Numbered from the stretch's first letter, positions 46,132 to 59,859 are shown. The stretch: 64,000 nt of DNA from Scatophagus argus (GCF_020382885.2 NC_058499.1:13253872-13317871), one strand, 5' to 3'. The notes: generated by a model not told the origin, from the letters alone. Numbers and translations: made by a program.

Positions 46132-49100
46132 AAAGAAGACTAGAATAAACATGGTTTGTGGCAGCATGCTGCAGAACAAAGAGAGACAAATACCATGTAA
46201 TAAATATGCTCGATGGCTGTAGTTAAATGTGTTGATGGGTGAAAACACTTTTTCCCAGTTGGGTACAATCTGCAGTCATAGTGGTGAGTAATCCCCTCTA
46301 ATCTCAGATTAGTGAACTTTTAAAAAATTGTGTTTACTAACTCATGTCGCCAACACAAATCTTAAAATCTATGTGGCCAAAAAATTTATAAAAGCATCTT
46401 AGCAGCATATTAACTTACAGAAGTCAAGGGTCAACTCAATATTTTACCAGTTTTGCTAACACGTGTTAGTATTTGCTGTCAGGAAAACGCAAGCTGCTGT
46501 GCATTTTGTGACACAGTCAGAACATGGAGACAGTGTTTGTGCATGTGAGCTCGTAGAAGCAAGCAGGGGCTGCATGTGAGCACACACATACTGTGAACAT
46601 CAAAGATGGTTTCTGTTAATGCCGGCAGCAGGGGGTGGAGGAACTTACAGACTGGCAGTGTTGTCAAAGTGTCTGTTAGTTTAACACATCTGCTCCAACT
46701 TCCTCTATGCCCCGAGGGTTAGGGGGAGCGACACAGGGAGTTCAATAATAAGACTCAAATCGGAGCCCTGTTTAAACCTTTGTTGTTTTGCATGTTCTGT
46801 CACTTACAAGCTATAGAGATAACAAGCATCACTCTATCAGTTAAGGCCAACACCTAAAGAGTGCAGCAGATAACCAAGTTAACAGGTCGGATGAAAAGTA
46901 TGATTGTGCCAAGATCTTTTGCTCTACAGGTGTCTTACTAAGTGGGGGTTTCAGAAATATAACAGCAAACAGCCACTTCAATGCACTCAGACACACACAG
47001 AGGAGTATATGTGTACGTGTAACTGGAACACAACTTTACTAAAACATAAACCGTGGAAGCAAACCATCCAAGTATTTCTGTGTGTGGATTATGGTACACT
47101 GTTTCCTGCTGTTCCAGGACTCCCATTAAAACAGTTTGTTTATTGGTTTCTTGGAAACACACCCTTGCAGCTGCACACGCATACACACACACACACACAG
47201 ACACACACACACACAGATAATGGGCACCTTAAAGACCTAAATGTCCAAAATGTCCAAGAGAATATGCACATCACAAAGAGAATTCAAAATGTCCAAGCAT
47301 TCAGGGGTAAAATGAGAAGTAAGTTGGTAAAAACAATGGAAAAGGAAGGAGAGAAACTGGGTCAGAGCAGAGTCTAATACTGAAGAGAAGGGAATTTGCT
47401 GAAGACAACCTTCTTCTGTTAACCTCAATCTCCCCCCATCATCCTCATGACCTGTGTATGACTGTCATGTCATATACTGTGAAGTGTCAGCTGCAAGAAT
47501 TATGCATCGTATAAGAAAAATACCAAAAAAAAAAATAAAAGAAATAAAATAAAAGAAGTACAGCACAAAGTTAAATCCACGAAAAGGCTGAAACTATATA
47601 TGGAAGTTTTTAAGAATATACCACCATATCATCCTCACACTCAGGCTTGTTTTTTACTGCATAAATCTGAAAAGAACACATGCGTTTGACAACTTTTTAA
47701 GTTTGAAAACAGGCAGTATTTGGATTTATAAGCATGTTTGCAGAGGTGATTGCATGTGTGTGTGTATGTGTGTGTGGGGGGAAGTGTACCCCACAGTGGC
47801 AGGTTGCATTAGGGCTGATAGAATGACTTATCTTGGAGGGACTAAGTGCCTGCACGGTGCCAAGCGATTGCGTCACTGCGGCCAGTTCCGCTATATGGGC
47901 TAACATGCACAAAGACTTGCATTCATAACAAGGACTCATTTCTCAACTTCCCCACCCACCCCCAAACTGTCATCTTCTCAGAGTTGCCATGGAGACCAAC
48001 CATCACCCACACTTCACCTAATGACACAGCACTCAGGAGCAGGAAAGAGCTGCTGCCAACTCATACTGACACCTGAAGGCTTCAAATGGGCATCACTGAG
48101 GAGACTTTCATCAATTGAAACAAATTCAAAAACAACCTCAAAGCGGCAATGATCTATACTTTCAGAACAACAATGGATCAAATGACAGTTTGTAATGTGG
48201 AAGGTGTCCGTAGCAGTGACGTATTACAGAGAATTAACACAGACCTTGCAGTTCTCCTCAGCTTGATGGAGCTTTCATTCTTCTTTCAGCTCCCTGTTTT
48301 TGTTTATCAGCCCATAACTTTAATGTTTTGGTTCCCTCTCAGATATTTTTCTAAGTTTTTCTTTTTGCAGGTTTAGAGAGCACAGAAACAGAGATAAAAG
48401 ACATAACAACACAACTCTGAATGATTAAGTTGACAAATAACCAAAGGCGATAATGTGTTACTATCGGGTTCAAAGTTTCTGTTTGTGGTTATCACAGGTT
48501 CAAAAAGTGTTTACAATTCTGCATAAATAAACATGTTCATTTATTTGAAAAACAAAATCTATGCACGAAAAACGCTCCTCCTCATCTAACCCAAGCTGAG
48601 AGGAGTGCAGATGGACAGAAAGACTAATGATGAGGGATTGGGATGGGAAGCTAAATTGGCCATTGTCAATGCTTCTCGTTCGTTTTGCTGCCAGGAAGCA
48701 AACAAACACACAACAGGAAACAAGCAGTTACAAAAAGTGGTTTCCTACATGAAAGACAAGACAGAAAGAGGCCGATATCTTTATGTTGCAATCAAGACGG
48801 ACGGACTGGGTTTAGCTCTCACGAGTCGGGGATGGCCTTCTTCCTGTGCAGCCTCGACAGGCAGGGAAAATGAAGGCAAGGAGAGCAGCTGGTAGCCTGG
48901 TTCACCATCTGACCCCCCCTGTCCTCCTCCAGGATACAGGCACAAACTGAGCAGACCATCCAGTGCTCTGCACAGGGTGGGGCTGGGATATCAATTGTTA
49001 TTGGCTGTGAACACATGGCTGACCACATCCACTCCATCATCAGTGAGCTGGGATTTGCTTTCCTCAGCATCCTGCACAAACATACTAGAGTCAGTTTAAC

Positions 49101-49669
49101 AACAAAAAAGGGAAGCGGTTGATCAGCATGTTAGTGTGCAGTTTGATATGTGCTGATCATGGACACATCTGACATTGGCTTGTGCTTATTTTTTTTCACA
49201 CATGGGTGGTGCTTATTGGTTAAAGTGAGGCTGAAAATGGCAGTTCCATAAGTAATAGTAAACTACACTTAAATAGCACAAGAGAACCACCAATGACTTT
49301 GGCCTTGGTCTATTGTCGTGATTTTAGCTACAGTTTTGGAGCACTAACATACCATAAAGAGTCTCAACACGAGGTATAACTTAATCATACCCTGAATACA
49401 CTCCACAGAATCAGAGTATTATTAACATTTTCTTGAAACTTAATTTACCATCTCCTGTCCCATACATATAGTTCCTCTTGTTCAATCTCCATTTATCTTT
49501 TCTGTTTGGCCAGATCCTGTCACAGATGGGAGGTCCACCCCTCAGGGGAAATTACGTCATCAATATCCCTAAAGCAACCCCCACAACCCGTTCTCTCTCT
49601 CTCTTTCACACACACACCCACACACCCGTTCCCCCCAGCTCTCTCTAAAAAGCTGGACGGATCCGTATG

Positions 49670-49745
49670 CGTCTCCTAGCCTTTCTGTTAATGAAGCGGC
49701 CATTCAGGCATAAACAGGGGAGGCCCTAATTAAAATACACAGATA
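49670..49745. promoter_or_regulatory. Candidate conserved non-coding block
   Basis: Balanced, non-repetitive sequence with TTTCTGTTAATGAAGCGGCC, ATTCAGGCATAAACAGGG and CCCTAATTAAAATACAC lies between simple repeats. The composition is enhancer-like. This is a motif impression only. Confidence 0.25.
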
Positions 49746-52700
49746 GATGAGCTTTTAACTGATGTCTGTGTGGGGATGGGGGTGGTGGGAGTGCAGTGGT
49801 GTGTATGTCTCTGAGAGAGAGAAAGTTGCAGAGAAAGGGAAGGGGAAGCACAGAGTTTGAGGCCTAGAATTGACAATGAGCTTTTTTCCCTGACAGGCCA
49901 AGTGCACGTACACGCTCATTTTACAAGCCAAGCGAGTGACGTGCGTGTTCACATGTTTCCAGAGCACAGAATCAAACAATAGAAACGCACATTTTTCCTG
50001 CCACTAGCACGTATAAACACGTTCAAAGTCAACAGTCAACCAAAAAGGAACAGCCCACATACCCACATTGTTTGTTTTTAGTGTAGTACAATCCATGTGT
50101 AGGCAAAATAGTGTGTGAAGGTAAATGACACTCAAGCTCCCTCAGGAAGAACTGACCTGCCAGTGTGTGCCATAGAAAGACACAGCCAATAAAGTGAGAT
50201 ACAACTTTAATCATGAACTATTCAGGAGCACAAACACATTTCTGTCTGTGCACAACTCTTGCTAATTTAGAGCAGCCAAGCAGCTAAAATATACAGTTAT
50301 TAGTCTTCAGAGAACAATAGAGTGAGTGGCAAATGAAGATATGATGTTTATTCAAGTATATTTAGACCCCAAAACTAACTTTCACAGCACTTGGCCAAAG
50401 AGAATTATGAATTATGAGATGATCTGAGGGAGAAACATGGTTCCTCAAAAGTACGCTTAAGCTTTTGGGGGTTGTTTTGTATTTCCTGCCTTGAAACTGG
50501 GGTCTGGAGCAGAGGAGAAAGAGGAGCTGGGGAATTTCTCTGGGCTCATCACATACTGACCTCAAAAAGGGTCCTTCTCGCTCCCACAATGCGATGATGT
50601 CACTTGAGAGACATGGGGGTATGGGAATTTACAGTCAGGATTTTAGGGTTCATAAAGCACAGATGTGCACCAACACCCACACAATGAAAGGATAATGTGA
50701 CATGCAGTACATCATGTGAGGGAGGAATGAGTTGTTAAGCTGTGTGTGCATGTGGGTGTGGATGTTTAACAAACCTTGGTGTCATGAAGGATGTACTAGG
50801 CGGCTCTGTAGACTGTCATTATGAAAAGTAAACATCAAAACTCATTATTGCTCCAAGCAGCCAGGAATAATAGTTCATACAAATCATCTGAGTTACTGTG
50901 ACTCTCTCCCTCTAACTTGCTTGTCAGATGCTTACTGTAAAAATGTCTTTATTTCTTTGTCTTCATTTGCAGACTGAGTAATATCTATAACCCTTTGCAA
51001 GAAGACCTGGGTGCGTGGACTTACAATCAGTTTTGATCTTAAGGATGCCGTAAGCAGAAAATCAGGTTTAAGTAGTTATTTATACCTTAGATACCAATGT
51101 GGAAATGATCTTATCTCAGAGCAAAGGGTTGACTTGACTTGCCTAGACATGATTTTCCTGCTGATGGCTCATACAGAGTTTACAAGGCTTAGACGCATAT
51201 GAACAAATTCTGAACAAATTTGTTACAGGAATTATTAGTTAAAGTCGTGAGGACTTAGCAGATCTACAGACATTATGTTTGGACACAGTTCATCAATTAA
51301 TCTTTTCATATTCTTAAGCAGGGGCATTTCTCTTTAAGTCTGTTTAATCGACCTGAGTTCTGTCTGCCTGCCCAACCTTGTTCACTGCAGCGCCGACACA
51401 CACAGTGCCGTCTGCTTGGATTTGTTCGCCAACCTACTGTTTAGTTCGCTGATTAATACGTATAGCCTGGTCACAATTTCCTCTTCCATCGCATTACATA
51501 AGAGAAAATAGCAAGGCAGGAACCATCACTTTAACTTGATGTGAGATTTATAGATCACAGGTTTATAAGTTGGAAATGATCTAAAGACTATGTTCAAGCA
51601 TAAACCCAAGAACTTTTCCTAAACAAAGCCCCAGGACTGATAAATCGTCCAAACTGGCATGTTGGTCAATATGATGAATTTCAATTTTATTTTTTTTTTT
51701 CATCTTCTCGAAACAGTCGAAATCCTTCAAAAGTCTTCAAAAACAAATTTTAAGTTTTTCCAGTTTTTTAGACTCTCATATCTCAACATCCGTCTGGCAT
51801 TGCTTTGCATTGCTTTCTATCCCATCTTCTCACGATGACTGTATGAATTTGAGGAGCATAAGCTCTTCAGGATTCAGGACCTTTAACTAGCAAGTGAAGT
51901 TGAGGAAATTCAAAATGCAAGTTTAATCTCATCACACAAAGTCCTTAGATGTACAACGGACATTGTAATTTCAGATAACAAGCAAAAATGGAGGAACTGC
52001 TACAACTCTACTTTTCATGTCAGTGTTCTGCACAAGTAAGTTCCTGTTCTTGTGAAAAACAGAAACAGTATATTCATCTGACTGGAATCCCAGTGTTGTG
52101 ATTTTAAAGTAACCATCTCCTGTGGCTGTTGTTCTTTAAGTCTGCCTGTGTGACTTTGCGTGCCTTTTCGTGTCTCTTGGATAACCACACTGGCCGCATT
52201 TTGTCGTGTCTGATTATAATGCGTGTTTGGCTGCTTCCAGATTTGGCTTTTCTGAGTCGATTGCAATACGAACAAGTATCCAGATCTGCTACTGGACATG
52301 CCCTGACGCCTGTCTTTAAAATGACAAGAATAAACTTTTTATTGCTAACATGACAAGCACAATCAATCATGTTAAGTTGCAATCCCTCCCAGTGAATTTA
52401 AACATGCCTGTATTGACAGTGTGCGCTCAGCACTGACTGAAGTTATTCAGTGTGGTAGCTCGTGAGCAGTCCTGTTGCCACACGTTGTGAGCCCCGGGCG
52501 GAGGCAGATTACAGAATGAATGGGATGGATTGAAAAGGCACAGACGCCACTTTGGGTCACACTGTTGGAATGTGATGAACCTGCAAAGTGATTATTGCTT
52601 TGGGCACAAAACAGCATATGCTACATGTAGGGGCACATACACGCACAGCTAGAGGCGCACTTTAAAGAGGTTAAAATCACAGTGCTGACTCGCACCAAAT

Positions 52701-55491
52701 TCTGAACATATGTCCTAAATAGCTGGTGTGGAGGTACAGTCTGGGGTCACACCTGTCAGTTACAAACAAAAGGCTGATCTATACTCACTGACAGCTGGCA
52801 CTGACACATGGTCCTGTATGTATATGTATAGTCTTGATGAGAGCAGGTGGACCAGGACAGACGAACAACCACTGCGCAGAGTGCAGACTGTTTTCTCCAT
52901 ATAGACACACCCTTAGAAGGCAAATTATAGGCAGACGGCCACATGCATGTCTCATGTGGCTCCTCCTCACTGAGATGTAAACATGTGCTCATATACTGCA
53001 CATTCCTCACACACATCATCCTTTTAAATGCAATTCCGATGTCTGTCTCTTTAGTGGTATAAAAGCCATGTAGTTAAAAAACCACAGCCGTTTTGTCCGG
53101 CTCAGCAGTGTGAAATGTCGTTCAGTCATAAAGGAAGAGTCTTTGTTACAGCTCGGCTGTCTGTTCCAGTTCCAGATTCAAAGCTTTGTGCTTTACTGCT
53201 TTCCCTTATGGAGCAGAGTCACGCCCCTCCCTGCTTCCTACTGGCTGAGCACAGCTGGGAGCTCCATCCTCATTGGCTGGGGGGCACACTGGGAAGGATT
53301 TGGTAGCTTCTCCTTTGTTTACATGCTAGTAAAGAAAACCTCAATAACAACTGTTACCTTGGGCAACCAGGCAATCTACAGTTAGCCAGCAAGCTGACCG
53401 ACAGACAGACGTGGGTACAAGCTGATCACGCACCACACATGTATAATGAGGTAATCAGGTGTCCAAAAACAGGCCAAACGAGGAGTTGTTGTGCTCTCTG
53501 ATTCCATGCTTTATGCTTGACATGACACAAAATATAGGTATGTAAATGCATATTTTTAGCTGGGACAGTTGGCAATCATGTGGTTTCATTGTCTGATGAA
53601 ACTTTCCAAAGCCTGTATGGCTATACAGTGTGAAAGCCCAGTTGGTTTCAGGCCATAACAGAAAGAAACGTCTCTGTTCTTCTGTGGGCGTAGGTTCCTG
53701 TTTGTGTTTGTAATAAGACAGGATCATATATCTTGATACTGACTTCCAAAGCGCTCAATCCAATTCATGCAGCTCAGACTTCCAATCTCTCTATACTTCA
53801 GCCTAACAGGCTGAAAGGAAGGAGGCATTTAGAGTCTGTGTGCATGCATGTCATCCTTTCTCTAAGACTACGCAAAGTGGTCAGCACAGTAATGGTGCTT
53901 TATTGTGATTGAAGCTCCAGCATAACTGCAGGAAAATCAATGGGATTCTCTGAGAAGCTGAATTTCTGTAGGTGTGTGTGTCTGATTCAGTACTTGGTAC
54001 ACACACCTTATCTCCTTTGTATGAGTAAATCAACAATGTAATTCAAGTCTGCGTGTGTTTAACTTTCATATGACACAACACACTATTTCACCATCCATCC
54101 CACTCCAGCTCTCTGTCAGGAAACTCAATACCTTAATCGTGACATCATAATATAAACCATGGCAACAAAGCTTCAGCACAGTGTAAACAGACCCTTTGTC
54201 CTGCTATAGGAGTCTGTGATTGCATCACTTGTGTTTGCACAAACCACGCTCATACAGAGCTGTAGTGCAGACCGTAATGTTTTTCTAGCACTGGGTGTAG
54301 AAAAAAAAATGTTAATAGCCACAAATTCTTTGTTGGGGTCTTGATTTCCTGTTAAGAATTTGTTTAACTGAGGTGGCAAACCAACCAGATCTAATGTATC
54401 TTGTCTCATGATAAGCAGTAGGTGAGAGTCTAAACAACAACCCCCCCGTCAATAAATATAAGGTATGTTCTGTTTAAGACAGCACACAGATTTCCAAAAA
54501 GTTCCAAAAACTTATCCCTTATGATGTTAGAAGAATGATTTTGATGTTTGACATTCTACTCTTTTTCTCTGAAGTTCTAATGTTCATAAAGGTGGTCTTT
54601 GTTTCAGATGGGGTCATCCACCTCCACTCTAAAACACTGAGGGGAACTTTAGGTCTCATTTATGTGCTAAAAAATTTGTGATTTAAGTCATAACCCTTTC
54701 AGTTTTACATAGTTTTAATCTGGGCAAATCCTGACTCAGTCTGTGTCCATTTTACTGTTGAAAACTTTTGTTTGTCTTGTTTAACAGAGTCAAGATAATT
54801 CTAGAAAGAAAGAAAGTATTGCTTTGGCATCACTATCCAAACACAAACATTACACTGACAAATCTGTAAAATTTAAAACAATACCTAGCTCTAGTCTCCT
54901 AATTTTAGATCATGGAAAACAGAAAAAAAAAACATTGCACAAATGAATGCCTCCATGTAGGAACTGGACAGAGTGGAGACGTGTTTGGTAAAACCATGAG
55001 GACTTCAGCACGGAGGCCCACTGAAACCTCATTCTTTGTTTAAATGGCTCATTACAGGGCAAGAACACATTTTCTACAAGGTAGTCTTTCACCACCCATG
55101 AGCAACATGTCTGTGAAGATCCAGTAACACAGCCTGATCACTGTGTCTTGTGTGGTACTCCAGGATTGGCACGTTCTGCTGACTAATGAAGATTTTGCGG
55201 CCTCAGACAGACCAGCAGGACTGTGGGAGATAATACTGTCAACACACATGTGGGTTGCCAGTTACTCCTCCTCGACACACACCCATTCCTAACCCAAATA
55301 CCTTGATTTTCTTGAGGTCAGGTTGAGTCCTTGACATGGACTCATATTCTATAAAAACACATCTGAGAAATGCACCAGAACCGCTAATGGACACGTGCCA
55401 TTATAGGATGGAAACGCATTTCATTCACATATTTAAATTCCTTTGAGTGCAGTAATAACGGAGCAAGAGAGCATTCCAGTTGTAACACTCA

Positions 55492-55492
<1 letters not shown>

Positions 55493-55529
<37 letters not shown>

Positions 55530-55540
55530 ACACACACACA
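55493..55540. repeat. (CA)n microsatellite
   Basis: A CA run of about 24 units with one T interruption. Confidence 0.9.
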
Positions 55541-56981
55541 GACAGTGACAACATCAACCCTTACGGGAAACAGAAGACAGCAAGAGAGTTGAGTAGGAGA
55601 AACAGGAGAGAAGAGGGAAGGAGGGGGTTCAAAGATCAGAAAACAGATGTAAATCGTTTAGCTAACTCCCCTCCAAATGACTAACACATGTGCGAGAAAC
55701 TTTCCCCTCCTTGTGCGCACTCGCACACACGCATCCTCTCTTGAAAGCTCTGCACTTCGACAATGTAACGTACTCATTCATACCACCTGCTTTTGTCACT
55801 TCTCCTCTCACTAGAACACATCTGATGAATCAGAGTTGAACTACCTCACATGTCAAAGCTGCTCAGCTCTGTTTGCCGGACCTCAATCCTGCCTCCACCC
55901 ATTGAACACACACACTAAAACCCTCAGGCTGGAAATGTGCTGCTCGACCTTGTTTGTTTAACGTCTTGTTAAAGTTAAACAGCAACTAGTTAACAAAGTA
56001 TAAGCCACAGTGGATAAGAAACACCATAAGTTTTAGACCTGCAGACCTGTTGCCACATTAAACACACACACACACACACCTTATCACATGACAGTTGGTC
56101 TGTCTGCCTGATGACAGCAGCACAGGCGAGGCCAATGTGTCAGCCCTGACTGAAGCCATGTGCTCTGACACAGAAGGCAGTGGTCATTGCTGTGCTATTA
56201 CACACAGTCTTACTCACACATAATGATTTCAGAAACAGCTCATCCAAAAAAAATATGGTTTCTTTTAAGGCTGTTTGTCTCACCAGTGGGCTTCACTTCA
56301 ACATACAGTGTTTTATAGGCTACGGTGGCAAGTAATAAAAACCATAAAACAACAAATCTTCTGTTGTATTGTAAAGCAATACGAGACAAATATGTGATTT
56401 TGGGAGAGGTTTATAATGTTGACGTTCCTTCAAAACAAAAGGTGATTTTATTATTTTGGAAGATCTGTGTACAGACATTGCCAACTGTAACACCATATGT
56501 GAGCCTTATAACATCTTCTCCCAAAGCCGCAGAAACACACTAAATAATAAACGCTGATTTTTTTTCTTCTACATTTCTCCTCCAGAGAACAAAAGTATCA
56601 ACTGCCATGAATAGTATCAGTCCAAAGTGAACGCTACTGTAGTCTGTACAACAATCTCAGCGTGTTTGTTCTCCACTGTCCCGTCGACTACAGTCATGCG
56701 CTGCAACAAAAGGAGACAATGAAACAAGAGTTTGCATTTTGCAATCTCATTCTCTCTATCTCTCTCTCTTTCTCCTCGGGCTTTTCTTTCCCTTCATACT
56801 TTCCAGTTTTTTAACCCGAACCTGCTGTTTTGTTTTCCTCCGACGGGATCGGACAGACAGTTGAAACGAGCAGCTTTTGTTAGTGTGCTCGTGCAACAAC
56901 CTCACAGAAAAAAAACCCCCCAAAAAACCAAAACGCACGAGCTTCAGACACACACATATATACACACACACACACACCTAC

Positions 56982-57210
56982 CTCAAAGTCGACCCCGACG
57001 CGACTTCTCCAACTGAAGTTGTTTATTATTTAAAATGCCGAAGTGGTTCAGGCCACATCGGTGCCTCTCCGGTTCACTTCTTGGGCTTGAGGTGTGTCTC
57101 TCGCTTTTGAAAACTGTTCAATGGCTCGCGCACACACATACACTCAGTCAGGACCCATAGAAAATGTAAATTTAAGCAGAAAGGGAGGGGCGTGGTGACG
57201 TCACGCACAG
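56982..57210 (-). promoter_or_regulatory. Candidate distal promoter and first exon on the minus strand
   Basis: A perfect CRE (TGACGTCA, 57196-57203) sits in a CpG-rich stretch. Downstream on the minus strand a GAG|GTAGGT donor is read at 56981/56982. The implied exon contains only a short upstream reading frame, so it would be untranslated. It points toward fam107b, which is known in mammals to use several promoters. The gene it serves is inferred. Confidence 0.35.
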
Positions 57211-58610
57211 GTCCCTCCCCCTCCCCCCTTCTCTGCATTCATCTACTCACTGAAGTAGATGAGTGGGGGACTCCTCGAGCTCGGGCCGGGGCGTGTCAAG
57301 GAGGGCGCGTGCGCACCCATAAACACACGCGCACACAAACGAAGACCAGATTTTTAACATTCATGGGCATCCACAGCACTTACCGAAAGATGGTTAAGTT
57401 TCTACGGTAGACTTGCTCTTCATTCTTCAAGTGTTTTTTACCCTTTTAATACGATTTCTTTGACATATTTTAAGCTGCAGTTGCTGAATGTCTTTTAACA
57501 AGCATTTCTACTTCTCCTTAAGGTAGCACCATCAGTATTTTAATTTTAACAGTGGATCAAATTTCTAAGTCTAATGTGAAAGGGGTGTTTCACAGTGACA
57601 AACCCACAGAAAATTATCACCCAGCCGTCAATCTCTGCAGTTATGCAGTGTTCTGGCATCTTCTGACAAATATATATACACGTTTAGTTTGACAACTCAC
57701 AGCTTTACAGTTTGGGCTAACTTTCATTGCTCTCATGACCTGCAGCTCTGGCAAACTCAGTGTATGTCCAACACCAAGCACCAGACAACAGTAACGCCAC
57801 TTGGAAACCTTAAGGTATCACATGTACTCCACTCTGTACTCCACTCACTGTATCATATCATCATTGCTCCAAAAACTTTATGCGGTATCTTTGGTAAATT
57901 TGTCATCTCTTCCATCCAAAAAACATGTGTGGGTTTGAACAATGTTTTAAATTGCTCTCTCTCTATAATGTTCTTTAAATATTATGATTGTTCTTTTTCT
58001 TTAAGAACTTAAGGTGACAGTTTTTCATCATTCCTTCCCGGAGATCTTTTTATTTTGATAAGAACAGATCAGTCAGCTCTCTGTAATTGTCACAGACTGA
58101 ATATCCTGAGTATTCTTTGTGATGAAGAGTAATCTGCTTACTGATGAAGGATCAGTGGATCTGCTGATCCACCACCCTTCTGTTAAGTAGGCTGACCGAA
58201 ACCCCTACTTTCAGGGTGATCTGCTTGTTTCGGGGGAAATTATCTTCTTGACTATATTTCACCGGGTTGCAGGCTTACTGGAAATGAACAGAACAGAACA
58301 CATCCCAAGGGTTGGGTTTGAAATCTAAACATGAGGGAGGTGGGGGCGTCGCAGAAGTAAAACATTCCCGTGGACCTTCTCATAATTTAGGAGAGGGGTG
58401 ACTAAGAGTGTTGATGTGAACAATAGGATGAGTCATGAGAGGGGTCGCCTCTGATAGAGAGGACACTCCCTCCAGGGACCACCACGCTCACAGCTCCCAC
58501 CATGCAGGAAACAGATGTGTATGCAGTGTAAAGTGGAGGCTGTGGAAGTAAGAGAAACATCTATCATTAAAGTCATCCCCACCATGCTGTTTCACATTGC
58601 TAAAAAGAAT
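57211..58610. other. Non-coding region right of the distal promoter
   Basis: It begins CpG-rich to about 57330 and then becomes AT-rich. A small inverted repeat (GTGGATC-TGCT-GATCCAC) lies at about 58155-58172. No coding sequence was recognised. Confidence 0.4.
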
Positions 58611-59072
58611 GGTTTGACATTTTGGGAAATATGCTTATTTGTCTTTTTGCTGTGAGATGAGAAGAGTGATACCACACTCACATAGCAGAAAGACTGGAAA
58701 CAGAGACAAAGAGCTAGCCTGACCCTGTCTGACGTAGGCCTGCAACTAGCGATTAATTTCATCATCGGCTAATCTGCAGTTGATTTTCACGATTAATCAA
58801 TTAATCACTTAAGTATCAAACAAAATATCAAAAATGTGAGAAATGCTTCAACCAACAATCCAACACCCAAACGCTGCCATAAATGACATAATATTTTTTT
58901 TACATATATTTGACATTCTTTTATTGAAATGATTAACCAATTAGCAAAATTGGTTGTACTTTTAGTGCAGAGGCAACAAAATCTGCCTAACAGAATTTCT
59001 GAAGTGTATTAATTAACATGACACATCTTGTTTAGTTTAACTTGTCTAAAAAACTAGATGTAAAAATGTCAT
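58611..59072. mobile_element. Dispersed fish repeat interrupted by a second element
   Basis: The left part (from GGTTTGACATTTTGGGAAAT at 58611 to about 58734, with AGACTGGAAACAG and GAGCTAGCCTG inside) and the right part (from AACAAAATCTGCCTA near 58975, then ATTAATTAACATGACACATC) read as the two halves of one familiar teleost repeat. They are separated by about 235 bases of unrelated sequence. Recognition is from memory of fish repeats; the class is not certain. Confidence 0.55.
58735..58970. mobile_element. Inserted hAT-like non-autonomous element
   Basis: It begins GCCTGCAACTAGCGATTAAT with several GATTAAT words (ATTTTCACGATTAATC) and ends near GATTAACCAATTAGC. That matches the style of a very common teleost MITE that starts GGGCTGCAACTAACGATTA. 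It lies inside the repeat described at 58611-59072. Target-site duplications are too decayed to call by eye. Confidence 0.5.
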
Positions 59073-59149
59073 TTTTTCCCATTAAAGACCAACTAGAGAA
59101 AAAAAAATGAATACGACCTCATCTGACAGACACACTGGTTGAACTAAAA

Positions 59150-59475
59150 CAAACAACACTTTCAGTGTTATTTATCTGCACTTCAGTACAGGCACTCATC
59201 TATGCTTCACCTGCTGACCATTTGCACTGTTTACTTCACCTACTTGCACTACTTCCACTCTGTACTACCTCATTTTTGTACTACCTCCGGAACCATATTT
59301 ATTTTACTTATCTTATTTTATTTTATTTTATTCTATTATTGTATGTTACTCATTCTTACGTTCTATGTATGGACCAATCACCAAGGCAAATTTCTAGTAA
59401 TGTGAAACATTACCTCTTCACTTGCATGGCAATAAAGACTTACTTTATTCAGACGATTCTGATTCTGATTTAAAC
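59150..59475 (+). mobile_element. LINE 3'-end fragment with GATTCT tail
   Basis: Low-complexity TTTATTTTA-type sequence leads to GGCAATAAAGACTTACTTTA and a tail of repeated GATTCT units at about 59456-59470. An AATAAA just before a short tandem tail is typical of 5'-truncated fish non-LTR retrotransposons. No reverse transcriptase coding remains. The family is not assigned. Confidence 0.5.
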
Positions 59476-59557
59476 TCAAGTCACATGAGACTGAAAACCT
59501 TAACCGCTTTGTGGATAAAGTACTTCCACAGTGCAATATCAGTCGACACCTTCTTCA

Positions 59558-59577
59558 GAAGAAGAAGAAGAAGAAGA
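59558..59577. repeat. (GAA)n microsatellite
   Basis: A run of about six AGA/GAA units directly precedes ATCAACTTTATTGGCAG, a junction often seen at fish LINE fragments. Confidence 0.6.
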
Positions 59578-59599
59578 ATCAACTTTATTGGCAGTATAA

Positions 59600-59843
59600 C
59601 CCCCCTACAGTGAAACACTCATACACATAGTCTGGCACTAAGTGCACTTTGTTTTTATCTACCTCACTCTGTATTCTGCATTTTGTACTTTGTATTTTAT
59701 ATTTTTATATTTTTTTTCTAAGGTGTGCAATTTTTTATTTTCCTATTTAGAAGTGTGTTTTGAAGCTGAGAATCTGCACAAAATTTCGTTATGCTTGCAT
59801 AATGACAATAAAGACTCTTGAATCTTGAATCTTGAATCTTGAG
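59600..59843 (+). mobile_element. LINE 3'-end fragment with (CTTGAAT)n tail
   Basis: The sequence AAAATTTCGTTATGCTTGCA then ATGACAATAAAGA is followed by four CTTGAAT-type units (about 59816-59843). This is the usual 3' end of an L2-type fish LINE whose tail is a 7-base repeat. No coding part remains. Confidence 0.6.
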
Positions 59844-59859
59844 TATATATATTTTTACA

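Larger units (their letters stand above)
46132..56981. other. Non-coding region upstream of (or intronic to) fam107b
   Basis: No gene could be supported. If the distal promoter near 57 kb is real, this is a fam107b intron. Visible items are an RFX X-box-like GTTGCCATGGAGAC at 47983-47996, an open frame behind a fair acceptor on the minus strand (48819-49072), a homeodomain-site-like block at 49670-49745, CCAAT-type sequence near 53230-53280, and CA microsatellites at 47175-47216, 55493-55540 and 56061-56079. Confidence 0.45.

Noticed and set aside
58153-58174. A small hairpin considered as a structured RNA or CRISPR-like repeat
   Set aside because: It is a single 7-base stem with no repetition or flanking signal; CRISPR is not expected in a vertebrate genome.
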